60,430 bases of DNA from Deltaproteobacteria bacterium. GTDB lineage: Bacteria > Desulfobacterota > Desulfuromonadia > Geobacterales > Pseudopelobacteraceae. This document shows positions 37,702 through 47,809 of this stretch, in pieces. Position 1 is the stretch's first letter. Each line of letters opens with the position of its first letter. Under the pieces are notes generated by a model that was not told where the DNA came from, ran no database searches, and saw only the letters and a list, made by a program, of their open reading frames with translations. The DNA lies in NCBI GenBank assembly GCA_021780495.1, contig JAJXYO010000001.1, positions 1-60,430 of the forward strand, written 5' to 3'. A program made the position numbers and the translations under genes.

Positions 37702-38943
37702 ATGGAACAAGTAGACCATCTATTGGGCAGGCAACCCATCATGAACAGGTTTGAAGCAGTGGTTGGTTATGAACTGCTGTTCCGCTCACCGGGTTCGCTT
37801 TCCTGCGCAGCCATCAGCAACCCTCTCAAAGCCACTTCCATGGTTATGTTTGAATTGCTGTCCAGTTTCGGCATCCATGAAATTGTCGGTAACCTGCGTG
37901 GATTTATTAACATCACTACAGAAATGCTCATGAGCGACACGGTCGAACTGCTCCCCAGTGATGCCATCGGCCTTGAGCTGCTGGAAAGCACCATCATAAC
38001 ACCCAGTGTGATCCGACGCTGCCGGGAACTCAAGAAACTCGGGTTTGTCATAGCCTTGGACAATCACAGCTACAATCCCGACTATTTTGAGTTGTATGAC
38101 GGCCTGGTCGACATAATCAAGCTCGATCTGATCCACACGCCACTGGATGCCCAGTACCGTTTCGTCGACCTGTTAGGGCACTTTCCGGTCAAACTGTTGG
38201 CCGATAAGGTTGACAACAGGGCGGTCTACCTGCGCAGCCGCAGGATCGGATTCGAACTGTTTCAGGGGTATTTTTTCGCCCGTCCGTCAGTCGTTCAGAA
38301 AGCCCGTATGGGAAATGTGACGAGTACCTTTTTCCAGCTGAAGCAACAGTTGACACATGACGCTAACATCGATGAGATCGAAGAAACCTTTAAGCAGAAT
38401 CCTTCAATGACGTATAAACTGCTGATGCTCGTCAATTCAGTTTCCTATGCCTCGCGCGAAAAGATCCGTACGGTTCGCCATGCCCTCATGCAGCTTGGGA
38501 TGGAACATCTCCGGCGCTGGGTTCAACTTGCGGTGTTTGTTGATGACAGCGGGCAGGGGCTGGACAGCGCACTGCTCGATATGGCCGTTACCCGGGCGGC
38601 ATTCATGGAAGAACTGGCACGACTCGATACCGAAGGCAGCAATCTGATACGGCCGGTACACCCCGATGAGGCGTTTATGACCGGTACCCTCTCGATCCTG
38701 ACCGACATTTACGACGTCAGTGTCGATGAAATTATTACCAACCTGTATCTGTCTGACGAAATCCGGGCCGCCCTCCTCAACCGAAACGGCGATCTCGGCA
38801 CACTGCTCTGCCTGGTTGAGATGATGGAGCGAATTGAACTCGATGAGGCGGCCGAGAGCCTGGAGCGGCTTGGGATCCCACTGAAATCGGTACAGAACTG
38901 CCAGAGAAACGCCTACAATTGGCGGAGCAAGTTTGCATCCTGA
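37702..38943 (+). CDS. EAL-HDOD signalling protein (YuxH type)
   Basis: The 413-residue protein has an N-terminal EAL-like domain (LLGRQPIMNRFEAVVGYELLF) and a C-terminal HDOD domain (TYKLLMLVNSVSYASREKIR, MQLGMEHLRRWVQLAVF). The EAL domain reads IGLELLES where catalytic members have ExL, and other metal ligands are not evident, so it may bind rather than cleave c-di-GMP. Such proteins act in signalling and motility control. No partner gene is obvious nearby. Confidence 0.88.
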   Translation: MEQVDHLLGRQPIMNRFEAVVGYELLFRSPGSLSCAAISNPLKATSMVMFELLSSFGIHEIVGNLRGFINITTEMLMSDTVELLPSDAIGLELLESTIITPSVIRRCRELKKLGFVIALDNHSYNPDYFELYDGLVDIIKLDLIHTPLDAQYRFVDLLGHFPVKLLADKVDNRAVYLRSRRIGFELFQGYFFARPSVVQKARMGNVTSTFFQLKQQLTHDANIDEIEETFKQNPSMTYKLLMLVNSVSYASREKIRTVRHALMQLGMEHLRRWVQLAVFVDDSGQGLDSALLDMAVTRAAFMEELARLDTEGSNLIRPVHPDEAFMTGTLSILTDIYDVSVDEIITNLYLSDEIRAALLNRNGDLGTLLCLVEMMERIELDEAAESLERLGIPLKSVQNCQRNAYNWRSKFAS

Positions 38944-39110
38944 CCAAGACAGAAGGAATTCTACCCATGAACTTGATACATAACGGGTGATTGTGGTGTC
39001 AGGGAGCAGATTGGCCAAGAACCCTTCTAAACAACCATACCCTCAACCGAAGTCAATACCTTGTTTTTAGACAATCTATATTCACTGATGCTGCGAATGA
39101 GGCATTATCT

Positions 39111-40358
39111 ATGTACGCGCTAGCTATTGACCTGGGCACCACCACCCTGGCAACCTCCCTGATTGAACTCGCAAGCGGCAAGCGTCTGGCCATGACCGGC
39201 AGTATGAATCCCCAGCGCAGATTCGGTGCCGACGTTGTCACGCGGTTGGATGCTGCAGTACATTCCGAAGAGGCGCTCCAGGAGATGACACGGCTGATAC
39301 GTGCCGAACTGTGGCGCCTGGCCGGTCAACTGTGCGAAACAACAGCGATTCCCTGGACCAGTGTCCAGCAAATCGCCATCGCCGGTAATCCGGCCATGCA
39401 ACACATCCTGCTGGGCATGCCGGTCAGGCCGCTGGCATTCCCACCCTACCGGCCGGCAGTAACGGCAGGTACCTATCGCGTGGCCCATGAGCTGGGTTGG
39501 GAAGGGAACGCCGCTGTCTATGTCTTTCCCATGCCGGGCGGTTTTGTGGGTGGTGATACGGTGGCGTTTCTGCTCGGTGCGCAACCGGGGGAAGCAACAC
39601 TCTGCCTGGATATGGGCACCAACGGTGAAATGGCTCTGGTGGCGGGAGATACGGTCTGGGCCACATCGGTCGCAGCCGGCCCGGCCTTCGAAGGCGGCAA
39701 CCTGAGCTGTGGCATGGCAGCGCTGACGGGCGCCATATCGTCTGTGAGCATCCAGGACGACCGGGTAACCCTGGCGGTCATCGGCGCGACGGCTCCGGTC
39801 GGCATCTGTGGCTCGGCTGCCATCGAGACCGTAGCGGGACTGCTCAACCACAACCTGATTGAGCCGGGCGGCCGCTTGCGAGATCCGGGTGAAATCCCGT
39901 CAAACCTGGCAACGCGGGTCATCCAGCACAAGGGAGAGAACTCCTTCGTTCTGCACCGCGATGCGAAACAGCTGCTCCTGCTGACCCAGGGCGACATCCG
40001 CCAGATACAGCTGGCCAAGGGTGCCATTCGGGCAGGCATGGAGGTGCTGGCCGTCAAGGCGTGTATACGTTTCCAGGCCTTGAAAGACGTGATCCTGACC
40101 GGTTCGTTCGGGGCTGTTTTACAACCGGAATGGCTCAAAACAATTGGAATTTTTGACAGCAGCATGGTACAAATGTGCCGATTCACGCCTGAGGGCGCCC
40201 TGAGCGGCGTCGAGCGAGCCATCTTCGCGGCCGACGGCTTCGCATCGGCAGAGCGTACCGGCAGGCGGTTCCGGGTAATTCCTTTATCCGGAACGCCCGT
40301 ATTTGAAACACTGTTCATGCAGCATATAAACTTTCCTGACACAAACCACAGTTCGTAA
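39111..40358 (+). CDS. ASKHA-family ATPase, RACo C-terminal-like (DUF4445)
   Basis: The 415-residue protein starting at ATG 39111 (MYALAIDLGTTTLATSLIEL) has the actin-like phosphate loop DLGTTT and a second one in LCLDMGTNGEMAL. This is the ATPase part of reductive activators of corrinoid iron-sulfur proteins (RACo/RamA). The usual N-terminal [2Fe-2S] ferredoxin domain is absent and no downstream cluster domain is seen. An upstream in-frame extension lacks homology features. It stands just before purH, 13 bp away. Confidence 0.8.
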   Translation: MYALAIDLGTTTLATSLIELASGKRLAMTGSMNPQRRFGADVVTRLDAAVHSEEALQEMTRLIRAELWRLAGQLCETTAIPWTSVQQIAIAGNPAMQHILLGMPVRPLAFPPYRPAVTAGTYRVAHELGWEGNAAVYVFPMPGGFVGGDTVAFLLGAQPGEATLCLDMGTNGEMALVAGDTVWATSVAAGPAFEGGNLSCGMAALTGAISSVSIQDDRVTLAVIGATAPVGICGSAAIETVAGLLNHNLIEPGGRLRDPGEIPSNLATRVIQHKGENSFVLHRDAKQLLLLTQGDIRQIQLAKGAIRAGMEVLAVKACIRFQALKDVILTGSFGAVLQPEWLKTIGIFDSSMVQMCRFTPEGALSGVERAIFAADGFASAERTGRRFRVIPLSGTPVFETLFMQHINFPDTNHSS

Positions 40359-40371
40359 GGAGCAATAACCA

Positions 40372-41928
40372 ATGGCACACATCACCCGGGCGCTGATCAG
40401 CGTCTCCGACAAAACGGGCATTATCGAGTTTTCCCGAGCGCTGGCCGACTGCGGCGTTGAAATCCTCTCCACCGGCGGCACCGCAAAACTGTTGCGGGAG
40501 GCCGGACTGACTGTCATGGACGTCTCTGAGTTCACCGGCTTCCCCGAGATGCTCGATGGCCGGGTAAAGACCCTGCATCCCAAGGTGCATGGCGGACTGC
40601 TGGGTATGCGATCAAATCCGGAGCATGTCGCTAAAATGAAGGAACATGGCATTCAGAACATCGATATGGTTGTCGTCAACCTCTACCCCTTTGAGTCCAC
40701 CGTCGCCAAGGAGGGGTGTCACCTGGAGGACGCCATCGAAAACATCGATATCGGCGGCCCGACCATGCTGCGTTCGGCGGCCAAGAACTATCCTGATGTC
40801 ACAGTGCTGGTGGATTCCGCCGACTATGCAACCGTGCTGAGCGAGATGAAGGCTTCCGGAGGCGCAGTCTCGGCCCGGACCAATTTCGGCCTGGCGGCCA
40901 AGGTATTCCAGCATACCGCCGCCTATGATGGCGCCATTTCCAACTACCTGGGTGCACGCCTGGGCGAAGGCGTTGCCGACTACCCGGCAACCTTCACCAT
41001 TCAGGTCAAGAAAGCCCAGGATCTGCGCTATGGCGAGAACCCCCAGCAGACTGCGGCCTTCTATCTCGAGAAGGGGATTACGGAACCCTGTGTTGCCACT
41101 GCGGTTCAACTGCAGGGCAAGGAGCTTTCCTTCAACAACATCATCGACCTGGATGCGGCCATTGAGACCGTCAAGGAATTCGAACAGTCTGCTGCCGTTA
41201 TTATCAAGCACACCAATCCCTGCGGCGTAGCTCTGGCTGAGTCACCCCTCAGTGCCTATCTCAAGGCTCGTGAATGTGACCCGGTCTCGGCCTTTGGCGG
41301 GATTGTCGGATTTAATCGCAGCGTGGATGCAGATACGGCCAAGGAGCTGACTTCCACCTTCCTGGAGGCCGTTATTGCCCCCGGTTACACAAGCGAAGCC
41401 CTGGATATCTTTACCGCCAAAAAGAACGTTCGCGTCATGCAGGTACCGCTTTTGGCCGGCTACCGGCCCAATGGCTTTGACCTGAAAAAGGTCACCGGCG
41501 GATTATTGGTCCAGGGACGCGATCTGGGTATGGTGCGCGCTGCAGACTGCACGGTCGTAACCGAGCGCAGCCCCAGTGCCTCCGAATATGAAGCGCTGGA
41601 CTTTGCCTGGCGGGTCTGCAAGCATGTCAAATCGAATGCCATCGTCTTCACCAGTCGCGACCAAACGGTCGGGATCGGCGCCGGCCAGATGTCGCGCGTC
41701 GACTCTTCGCGCATCGCGGTCCAGAAGTCACTTTTGCCAACCAAAGGCACTGTGCTGGCTTCGGATGCCTTCTTTCCCTTCCGCGATGGTGTTGATGCCG
41801 CAGCTGAAGCCGGCGTAACCGCCATCATCCAGCCAGGCGGCAGCGTCCGTGACGAAGAGGTGATCAAGGCCGCCAACGAGCACGGCATTGCCATGATCTT
41901 CACCGGCATGCGGCATTTCAGACATTGA
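40372..41928 (+). CDS. purH: Bifunctional AICAR transformylase / IMP cyclohydrolase
   Basis: This 518-residue enzyme performs the last two steps to IMP. The N-terminal MGS-like cyclohydrolase has [18 protein letters not shown] and [13 protein letters not shown]. The transformylase has the catalytic lysine-histidine motif [11 protein letters not shown] and FGGIVGFNR. Length is typical. TAAGGAG precedes the ATG. It heads a purH-purD-purE set. Confidence 0.97.
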   Translation: MAHITRALISVSDKTGIIEFSRALADCGVEILSTGGTAKLLREAGLTVMDVSEFTGFPEMLDGRVKTLHPKVHGGLLGMRSNPEHVAKMKEHGIQNIDMVVVNLYPFESTVAKEGCHLEDAIENIDIGGPTMLRSAAKNYPDVTVLVDSADYATVLSEMKASGGAVSARTNFGLAAKVFQHTAAYDGAISNYLGARLGEGVADYPATFTIQVKKAQDLRYGENPQQTAAFYLEKGITEPCVATAVQLQGKELSFNNIIDLDAAIETVKEFEQSAAVIIKHTNPCGVALAESPLSAYLKARECDPVSAFGGIVGFNRSVDADTAKELTSTFLEAVIAPGYTSEALDIFTAKKNVRVMQVPLLAGYRPNGFDLKKVTGGLLVQGRDLGMVRAADCTVVTERSPSASEYEALDFAWRVCKHVKSNAIVFTSRDQTVGIGAGQMSRVDSSRIAVQKSLLPTKGTVLASDAFFPFRDGVDAAAEAGVTAIIQPGGSVRDEEVIKAANEHGIAMIFTGMRHFRH

Positions 41929-41978
41929 TTCGGCAGCAGAGATCTACTGTTTTGGCATAACGTTATCGAGGTGTATTC

Positions 41979-43253
41979 ATGAAAGTTCTTGTTATTGGCG
42001 GCGGCGGGCGTGAACACGCCCTGGTGTGGAAAATAGCGCAGTCACCACTGGTAGAAAAGGTATTCTGTGCCCCCGGCAATCCGGGTACCGCGCAACTGGC
42101 AGAAAACATTGCCATCGGGGTAGAGCAACTCGACAAACTTCTGGCATTTGCCTATGAAAACAAGATCGACCTGACGGTCGTCGGCCCCGAACAACCACTT
42201 TCACTCGGCATCGTCGACCTGTTCGAGTCCCACGGACTCAAGGTATTCGGTCCGTCCCAGAAAGCCGCGTTTATCGAGGGGAGCAAGGCCTTTTCAAAGG
42301 ACCTGATGCAGAAGTACAACGTGCCGACAGCAGCCTATGGGGTGTTTACCGATCAGAGCGAGGCGGAGGCTTTTATTAACCGTACCGGGGCGCCGATTGT
42401 GGTCAAGGCCGATGGTCTGGCAGCCGGTAAGGGTGTCATCATTGCTCAGACGTGCCGGGAAGCGATTGCGGCAGTGCGTGACATGCTCAGCGGCAATGCC
42501 TTTGGGAAGGCCGGATCACGGGTCGTCATCGAAGAGTTTCTCAGCGGCGAAGAAGCCTCCTTCCTGGTCATCACCGATGGCAAAAACATCATCCCGCTGG
42601 CCAGCGCCCAGGATCACAAAGCGGTTTTTGACAACGACCAGGGCCCCAACACCGGCGGCATGGGCGCTTATTCCCCCGCCCCGGTGGTAACGCCTGACAT
42701 TCATGAAAAAGCCATGCAGCAGGTGATCCGCCCGACCGTAGACGGAATGGCTGCTGAAGGACGTCCCTATCGAGGGGTGCTCTATGCTGGGCTGATGATT
42801 AAAGACGGGCAGATAAAGACCCTGGAGTTCAACGCCCGCTTCGGAGACCCGGAGTGCCAACCGCTGCTGATGCGCATGAAGTCCGACATCGTACCGGTGT
42901 TGGCAGCGGTTGCAAACGGTGACCTTGCGGGAATCGATCTTGAATGGCATGACAAGGCGGCGGTTTGTGTGGTCATGGCGAGCGAAGGGTATCCCGGAGA
43001 CTATCGCAAAGGTGATATCATCGCCGGTCTTAACGATGCCGCGCAGATCAACGATGTCTATGTTTTTCACGCCGGGACCGCGCACAAGGACGGAAATTGC
43101 GTTACGAGCGGCGGCCGGGTGTTGGGCGTTACGGCTCTGGGTGGATCGGTTCAGGACTCCATCGCTACGGCCTACCGGGCCGTTGATCGCATCAGCTGGA
43201 AAGGCGTGCAGTTTCGGACTGATATCGGTAAAAAGGCGCTTGGCAGGATCTAA
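41979..43253 (+). CDS. purD: Phosphoribosylamine-glycine ligase
   Basis: This 424-residue ATP-grasp enzyme makes GAR in purine synthesis. The N-terminus [18 protein letters not shown], the ATP-grasp segment [17 protein letters not shown] and the metal-site region [13 protein letters not shown] are complete. It lies 50 bp after purH and 25 bp before purE. Confidence 0.97.
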   Translation: MKVLVIGGGGREHALVWKIAQSPLVEKVFCAPGNPGTAQLAENIAIGVEQLDKLLAFAYENKIDLTVVGPEQPLSLGIVDLFESHGLKVFGPSQKAAFIEGSKAFSKDLMQKYNVPTAAYGVFTDQSEAEAFINRTGAPIVVKADGLAAGKGVIIAQTCREAIAAVRDMLSGNAFGKAGSRVVIEEFLSGEEASFLVITDGKNIIPLASAQDHKAVFDNDQGPNTGGMGAYSPAPVVTPDIHEKAMQQVIRPTVDGMAAEGRPYRGVLYAGLMIKDGQIKTLEFNARFGDPECQPLLMRMKSDIVPVLAAVANGDLAGIDLEWHDKAAVCVVMASEGYPGDYRKGDIIAGLNDAAQINDVYVFHAGTAHKDGNCVTSGGRVLGVTALGGSVQDSIATAYRAVDRISWKGVQFRTDIGKKALGRI

Positions 43254-43278
43254 TATTTCTTTGAGATGGAGTCGTTTC

Positions 43279-43779
43279 ATGAGTGCATCGCCACTGGTTC
43301 TAATTGTAATGGGAAGTGAAAATGACCTGCCTGTCATGCAGGAAGCCGCTGATGTGTTGGCAGAGTTCGGGGTGGCCTGTGAGATGCGCATTTCGTCGGC
43401 CCACCGCTCACCGCTCAGGACGATGAACCTGGCCACTGAAGCGGCCGGACGGGGGATCAGAATCATCATCGCCGGGGCCGGCATGGCCGCTCACCTGGCG
43501 GGGGTTATTGCCTCAAAAACTACGCTACCCGTAATCGGTGTACCCATGCCGGGCGGATCTCTGAACGGTGTTGACGCACTCTACTCAACGGTACAGATGC
43601 CTGGCGGCATCCCGGTTGCAACCATGGCCATCGGCAAGGCGGGTGCAAAGAATGCCGGAATTTTTGCCGTGCAGATACTTGCATTGACAGAAGAGCGCCT
43701 GGCCAAGGCGCTTGAAGAATATCGCCGCGAGATGGACGAGGAGTGCGCGCGCAAAGACAGTGCCATCCAGCATCCATAG
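43279..43779 (+). CDS. purE: N5-carboxyaminoimidazole ribonucleotide mutase
   Basis: The 166-residue product is class I PurE, with the substrate loop VMGSENDLPVMQEA, SSAHRSPLRT containing the catalytic histidine, and AGAGMAAHLAGVIASKT. The ATG at 43279 was chosen because the family starts just before this strand; the longer open frame upstream overlaps purD and is not coding. No purK is seen in the window. Confidence 0.95.
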   Translation: MSASPLVLIVMGSENDLPVMQEAADVLAEFGVACEMRISSAHRSPLRTMNLATEAAGRGIRIIIAGAGMAAHLAGVIASKTTLPVIGVPMPGGSLNGVDALYSTVQMPGGIPVATMAIGKAGAKNAGIFAVQILALTEERLAKALEEYRREMDEECARKDSAIQHP

Positions 43780-43799
43780 CATTTGCATCGAATTTTAGC

Positions 43800-43829
43800 T
43801 TGACATTTTCTATCAATATACCGTATACA
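43800..43829 (+). promoter_or_regulatory. Sigma-70 promoter of the cytochrome c7 gene
   Basis: TTGACA (43800) and TATACA (43824) are separated by 18 bp. A strong AGGAGG ribosome site follows at about 43845. Confidence 0.6.
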
Positions 43830-43858
43830 AACTCAAAATTTATTAGGAGGTCGTAGAA

Positions 43859-44128
43859 ATGAAAATCGCTGTTACTTTGCTCGCCCTTGTTGCTTTTGCA
43901 GGCTCCGCCTTTGCCGCTGACGTCATTACCCTGCCTGCATCAAAGGGCAACATCACGTTCCCGCACAAAATGCATCAGGAACTCCTCAAGGATTGTAAAA
44001 AATGTCACGCAAAAGGTCCCGGCAAGATCGCAGACCTCGGAAAAGACTGGGCTCACAAAACCTGTAAAGGTTGTCACGCTGAAATGGGCAAAGGCCCCAC
44101 CAAGTGTAACGATTGCCACAAGAAATAA
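43859..44128 (+). CDS. Periplasmic triheme cytochrome c7 (PpcA family)
   Basis: The 89-residue precursor has a signal peptide cut after GSAFA, giving a mature protein of about 70 residues beginning ADVITLPASKGNITFPHKMH. Three CxxCH haem sites are present (CKKCH, CKGCH, CNDCH), with the extra axial histidines of the c7 fold. In Geobacter such proteins (PpcA to PpcE) carry electrons across the periplasm toward outer-membrane conduits. Own promoter and own terminator suggest a single-gene, highly expressed transcript. Which Ppc paralogue it is cannot be said. Confidence 0.95.
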   Translation: MKIAVTLLALVAFAGSAFAADVITLPASKGNITFPHKMHQELLKDCKKCHAKGPGKIADLGKDWAHKTCKGCHAEMGKGPTKCNDCHKK

Positions 44129-44150
44129 TTCTTGTCCTGCAAAACCGTGT

Positions 44151-44188
44151 AAAAAAGGACCGCAATGGAGACATTGCGGTCCTTTTTC
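44151..44188 (+). terminator. Rho-independent terminator after the cytochrome gene
   Basis: AGGACCGCAATG / CATTGCGGTCCT with a GAGA loop, followed by TTTTT and preceded by AAAAAA. A strong, bidirectional-looking terminator. Confidence 0.9.
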
Positions 44189-44296
44189 TTTGTCAACATT
44201 AGAAAATAACTGTACCTCTTTTTCGTGATTTGGACTATAGTTCCTAATAATCGAGACGGTCAAGCACGTTTAACATTACTACACTTGGAGACACCA

Positions 44297-45661
44297 TTGG
44301 CAACCAACGAGCGCAGCTTTGTTCAATTAGTCTGGGATTTTTTCTGTTCTCTCAAACTCACAATTTTCCTGCTCATCTCACTGGCACTCACCTCTATCAT
44401 CGGCACCATCCTCCCCCAAGGTCAACTACCACCTGAGTACGTTGCCCAGATAAGTTCCATGAAGCTTGAAATCTACTCCAAGCTCGGCTTCTTTGACATG
44501 TACCACTCCTGGTGGTTCATTACGTTGCTGTATGTCTTCAGCCTCAACCTGATTTCCTGCTCCATAAAAAGACTGCCGCATGTATTCAAATTCATCAGTG
44601 AACCGGTACTGGTGCTGAGCGACTCCATGAGAAACTCATCCTCACAGAAAAAGGAAATCACTTTCACCGCATCGCCCGACAAGGCCAAGGATCGACTTAC
44701 CGAATTTATAAGCAAAGAATTTGCCACGCCGATTATCACCGAGCACAATGGCGAATTCCATCTTTTCTCCCAGAAGAGTGTCTGGAGCCGCTTGGGTGTT
44801 TACGTGGTTCACCTCAGCATCCTGGTGATCTTTATTGGAGCCATTATCGGATCATTGTTCGGATTCAAGGGTTTCGTCACCATCCTCGAAGGGTCGGGAA
44901 TCACGAGCGTCCAGACCAATAACGGCAAACAGATCCCTCTCGGCTTTGAGCTCTTTTGTGACAAGTTCAACGTCACCTTCTACAACACCGGCGCCCCTAA
45001 AGAGTTCAGAAGCACCCTGACCGTCCTGAAAAACGGGAAACCGGTGCCCAGCCGTACAAAAGTAAAGGTCATAGTCAATGACCCACTGACCTACAATGGA
45101 ATTACATTTTATCAATCAAGCTATGGGCAGGCCACCGAAAGCAGCGAATACTACTTCACGATGACCCCGCGCTCGGGCGGATCCTCGGATAAGTTTGCGA
45201 TTCACGAGGGCGAACAGATCACCCTGAAAGACGGCACCACCTTTAAACTACTGGAGGTTACCCAGGAGGTACGCCAGTTCATGCCGGAATTTTCCGGCCC
45301 AGCTGCACGCGTAGAAGTCGGTTACAAAGGAAAGGCTCCCCAGACCTTCATCGTACTGAAGAACTATCCCGAAATAAATGCCCAGCGCGGCGATGATCTC
45401 ATCTTCAGCTATGATGGCAGCAACGCCCGCATGTATACCGGCCTCCAGTTTGCAAAAGACCCAGGGGTCGAGATAGTCTGGCTCGGCTGCTTCTTGATGG
45501 TCGCCGGCCTGATAATAGCCTTCTTCTTGTCGCACAAACGCATATGGATCGTGATAACAAAGGGGCACGCCCGTATGTACGGCAATGCCAGCAAAAACCA
45601 TGCGGCCTTTGGAATGCAGTTTGACGAACTGGCAGAGAAACTATCCAACCTGAAATTTTAG
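44297..45661 (+). CDS. resB: Cytochrome c biogenesis protein ResB/Ccs1
   Basis: The 454-residue membrane protein is the apocytochrome-handling partner of CcsA in system II cytochrome c maturation. It has membrane segments near LTIFLLISLALTSIIG, WFITLLYVFSLNLISC, VVHLSILVIFIGAIIG and a last one near WLGCFLMVAGLIIAFFL, with a large periplasmic ResB domain between. The TTG at 44297 was chosen because GGAG lies 9 nt upstream and SFVQLVWDFFCSLKL follows as in homologues; an ATG 72 bp earlier is possible. Confidence 0.9.
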   Translation: MATNERSFVQLVWDFFCSLKLTIFLLISLALTSIIGTILPQGQLPPEYVAQISSMKLEIYSKLGFFDMYHSWWFITLLYVFSLNLISCSIKRLPHVFKFISEPVLVLSDSMRNSSSQKKEITFTASPDKAKDRLTEFISKEFATPIITEHNGEFHLFSQKSVWSRLGVYVVHLSILVIFIGAIIGSLFGFKGFVTILEGSGITSVQTNNGKQIPLGFELFCDKFNVTFYNTGAPKEFRSTLTVLKNGKPVPSRTKVKVIVNDPLTYNGITFYQSSYGQATESSEYYFTMTPRSGGSSDKFAIHEGEQITLKDGTTFKLLEVTQEVRQFMPEFSGPAARVEVGYKGKAPQTFIVLKNYPEINAQRGDDLIFSYDGSNARMYTGLQFAKDPGVEIVWLGCFLMVAGLIIAFFLSHKRIWIVITKGHARMYGNASKNHAAFGMQFDELAEKLSNLKF

Positions 45662-45678
45662 CGGGGGTTACAACGATT

Positions 45679-46536
45679 ATGACCAGTTCTCTGTTCTTCA
45701 ACCTGACGACGATGGCCTACATGACATCCATGGTCGTTTTTTTCGCATTTCTTGCCACCAGGAATAAAGCCCTTGGTGTAGCCGGAAGCCTGATCGCCTA
45801 CGCTGGCCTTGCCGTACAAACCGCCGCCATAGGTTTACGCTGGAAAGAATCCTACGACATGGGAGTGGGCCATGCACCGCTCTCGAATCTGTACGAGTCC
45901 GTTGTTTTTTTCTCGTGGACCATTATCCTGATCTACATGTTCATCGACCTCAAATACAAATACCGCATTGTTGGCGCCTTCGTCGTACCGTTTGCCCTGC
46001 TGGGTATGGCTTGGGCGCAACTCGGCATGAACAGCGGTATCGAACCATTGGTGCCGGCCCTGCAGAGTAACTGGCTGCTGTATCACGTCATTACCTGTTT
46101 CCTCGGCTATGCCGCCTTCGCGGTGGCCTGCGGCATCTCGATCATGTACCTGCTCAAGGCCAGACACGAAGAAGCGACAAAATCAGAACCTGCCGGTGGG
46201 TTGATGTCCATGTTCCCACCCACCAGGGTGCTTGACGACCTCAATTACCGGGCCATCATGATCGGTTTTCCGCTTTTGACCCTTGGCATCATCACCGGAG
46301 CCGCCTGGGCCAACTACGCCTGGGGCACATACTGGAGCTGGGACCCAAAAGAGACCTGGTCGCTGATCGTCTGGTTCGTATATGCCGCATTCCTGCACGC
46401 ACGCTTTACCAGAGGCTGGGTTGGTAAACGAGCAGCCTGGCTCTCGGTCATCGGCTTTGCCGCTACGATTTTCTGCTACCTGGGTGTCAACCTCTTTCTC
46501 TCGGGCCTCCATAGCTACGGCACCACCAAGATGTAG
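45679..46536 (+). CDS. ccsA: Cytochrome c biogenesis protein CcsA/ResC
   Basis: The 285-residue polytopic protein carries the haem-handling tryptophan-rich motif WGTYWSWDPKETWSLIVW. It has the conserved histidines in GHAPLSNLYES and YHVITCFLGYAAF. With ResB it exports and attaches haem to CxxCH sites such as those in the neighbouring c7 cytochrome. About eight membrane segments are visible. It lies 17 bp after resB. Confidence 0.93.
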   Translation: MTSSLFFNLTTMAYMTSMVVFFAFLATRNKALGVAGSLIAYAGLAVQTAAIGLRWKESYDMGVGHAPLSNLYESVVFFSWTIILIYMFIDLKYKYRIVGAFVVPFALLGMAWAQLGMNSGIEPLVPALQSNWLLYHVITCFLGYAAFAVACGISIMYLLKARHEEATKSEPAGGLMSMFPPTRVLDDLNYRAIMIGFPLLTLGIITGAAWANYAWGTYWSWDPKETWSLIVWFVYAAFLHARFTRGWVGKRAAWLSVIGFAATIFCYLGVNLFLSGLHSYGTTKM

Positions 46537-46675
46537 CCCAAGCAATCGCACGATATCTTCAAAGAGGCCTCCTTTTCGTGATCATCAGCAGTTCGCGCCA
46601 AGGAGGCTTCTCAATGTTGCAGAACCTGCTTTTATCCGACGTCCCAGACGAGCCCGAGAATCATCACTACTGACT

Positions 46676-47638
46676 ATGCCAACATTTTCTTTCGTCATCC
46701 CCGTAAAACCGGGCGGTTACATTGCTGCACTTACCTCCTTGCAACAGCTCGATGCAGGCCCCTGTCCGTTCGAGATTCTGGTAGCAGAGGGCTGTTCGCC
46801 AAGCCGGCAACGCAATAGAGCAGCGGACAAAGCCCAAGGCGAGATCATCTACTTTTTAGATGACGACTCTCGGGTTGCTCCCGATTGCCTGACCCTCGCC
46901 GCACAGGCTATGGAAGACCGGTCAATTGCGGTCGTTGGCGGACCATCCCTGACACCTCCCGACAACTCACTGTTGCAGCAGATGTTCGGTCGCGCACTAT
47001 CATCCCTGTTCGGCGCCGGCGCGGTCCGTAACCGCTATCGCGCTGTCGGCGTTTCGCGCGAAACAACCGACAAAGAGCTGATTCTCTGCAACCTTGCAAT
47101 TCGGCGAGCGGTATTTTTATCTGTTGGCGGACTGGACGAAAGGCTCTATCCAAACGAAGAGAATGAACTGCTTGACAGGATTCAAGACAACGGTCTGAAG
47201 CTGGTGCATGAGCCTCGCATGACAGTACATCGCAGCCAGCGCAGGACATTGCGTCTTTTTATCCGGCAGATGTATTCCTATGGCAGGGGCAGGGCGCAAC
47301 AGACCCTGATTGCAGGTCCGGGGACGGTCATCGGCTTTGCCCCGTTGTTCTTTCTGTGCTACCTGACCCTGCTCACTGTTCTGCCGTTTGCATACATATA
47401 CCTGGTTCCGCTTTGTGCTTATCTGGTTCTTGACATTATTTTTGCACTTGCTGCTGTCATGTCATCGAGATCACTGCTGTGTTTTTTTCTGATTTTTCTT
47501 TTTCCCCTGATGCATATTTCCAATGGCGTGGGGTTATTGACCGGACTGCTCGGCGGAAAAAACGGTTATGCGCCACCCTGCAAGACCGAAGAGCCAACGG
47601 TACGCGTGGTGAAAACATTCGATCAGCCAATCTGGTAG
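46676..47638 (+). CDS. Family 2 glycosyltransferase, membrane-associated
   Basis: The 320-residue protein has a GT-A fold start (FSFVIPVKPGGYIAAL), the DxD motif in IIYFLDDDSRVAPDCL and a C-terminal pair of membrane segments (YLTLLTVLPFAYIYLVP, then FFLIFLFPLMHISNGV). ATG 46676 was chosen because the catalytic domain starts there. The acceptor is unknown. Polysaccharide or glycan synthesis is likely, given two more glycosyltransferases following. Confidence 0.82.
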   Translation: MPTFSFVIPVKPGGYIAALTSLQQLDAGPCPFEILVAEGCSPSRQRNRAADKAQGEIIYFLDDDSRVAPDCLTLAAQAMEDRSIAVVGGPSLTPPDNSLLQQMFGRALSSLFGAGAVRNRYRAVGVSRETTDKELILCNLAIRRAVFLSVGGLDERLYPNEENELLDRIQDNGLKLVHEPRMTVHRSQRRTLRLFIRQMYSYGRGRAQQTLIAGPGTVIGFAPLFFLCYLTLLTVLPFAYIYLVPLCAYLVLDIIFALAAVMSSRSLLCFFLIFLFPLMHISNGVGLLTGLLGGKNGYAPPCKTEEPTVRVVKTFDQPIW

Positions 47639-47809
47639 CAGTTGCATGCCACTAAAACATGTGCAGCAGCGGCCATATTCTGCTATGTATAGAAAACGGT
47701 CGGCCCGTTTCACGAAAACAGTGTATTAACAAGCCTGTGTTCTGTCGAAAAGAGCCAAAAACAAATTCTAACCCGCTAATATAATTCTATTGTTTATCCG
47801 GAGAGTTGC

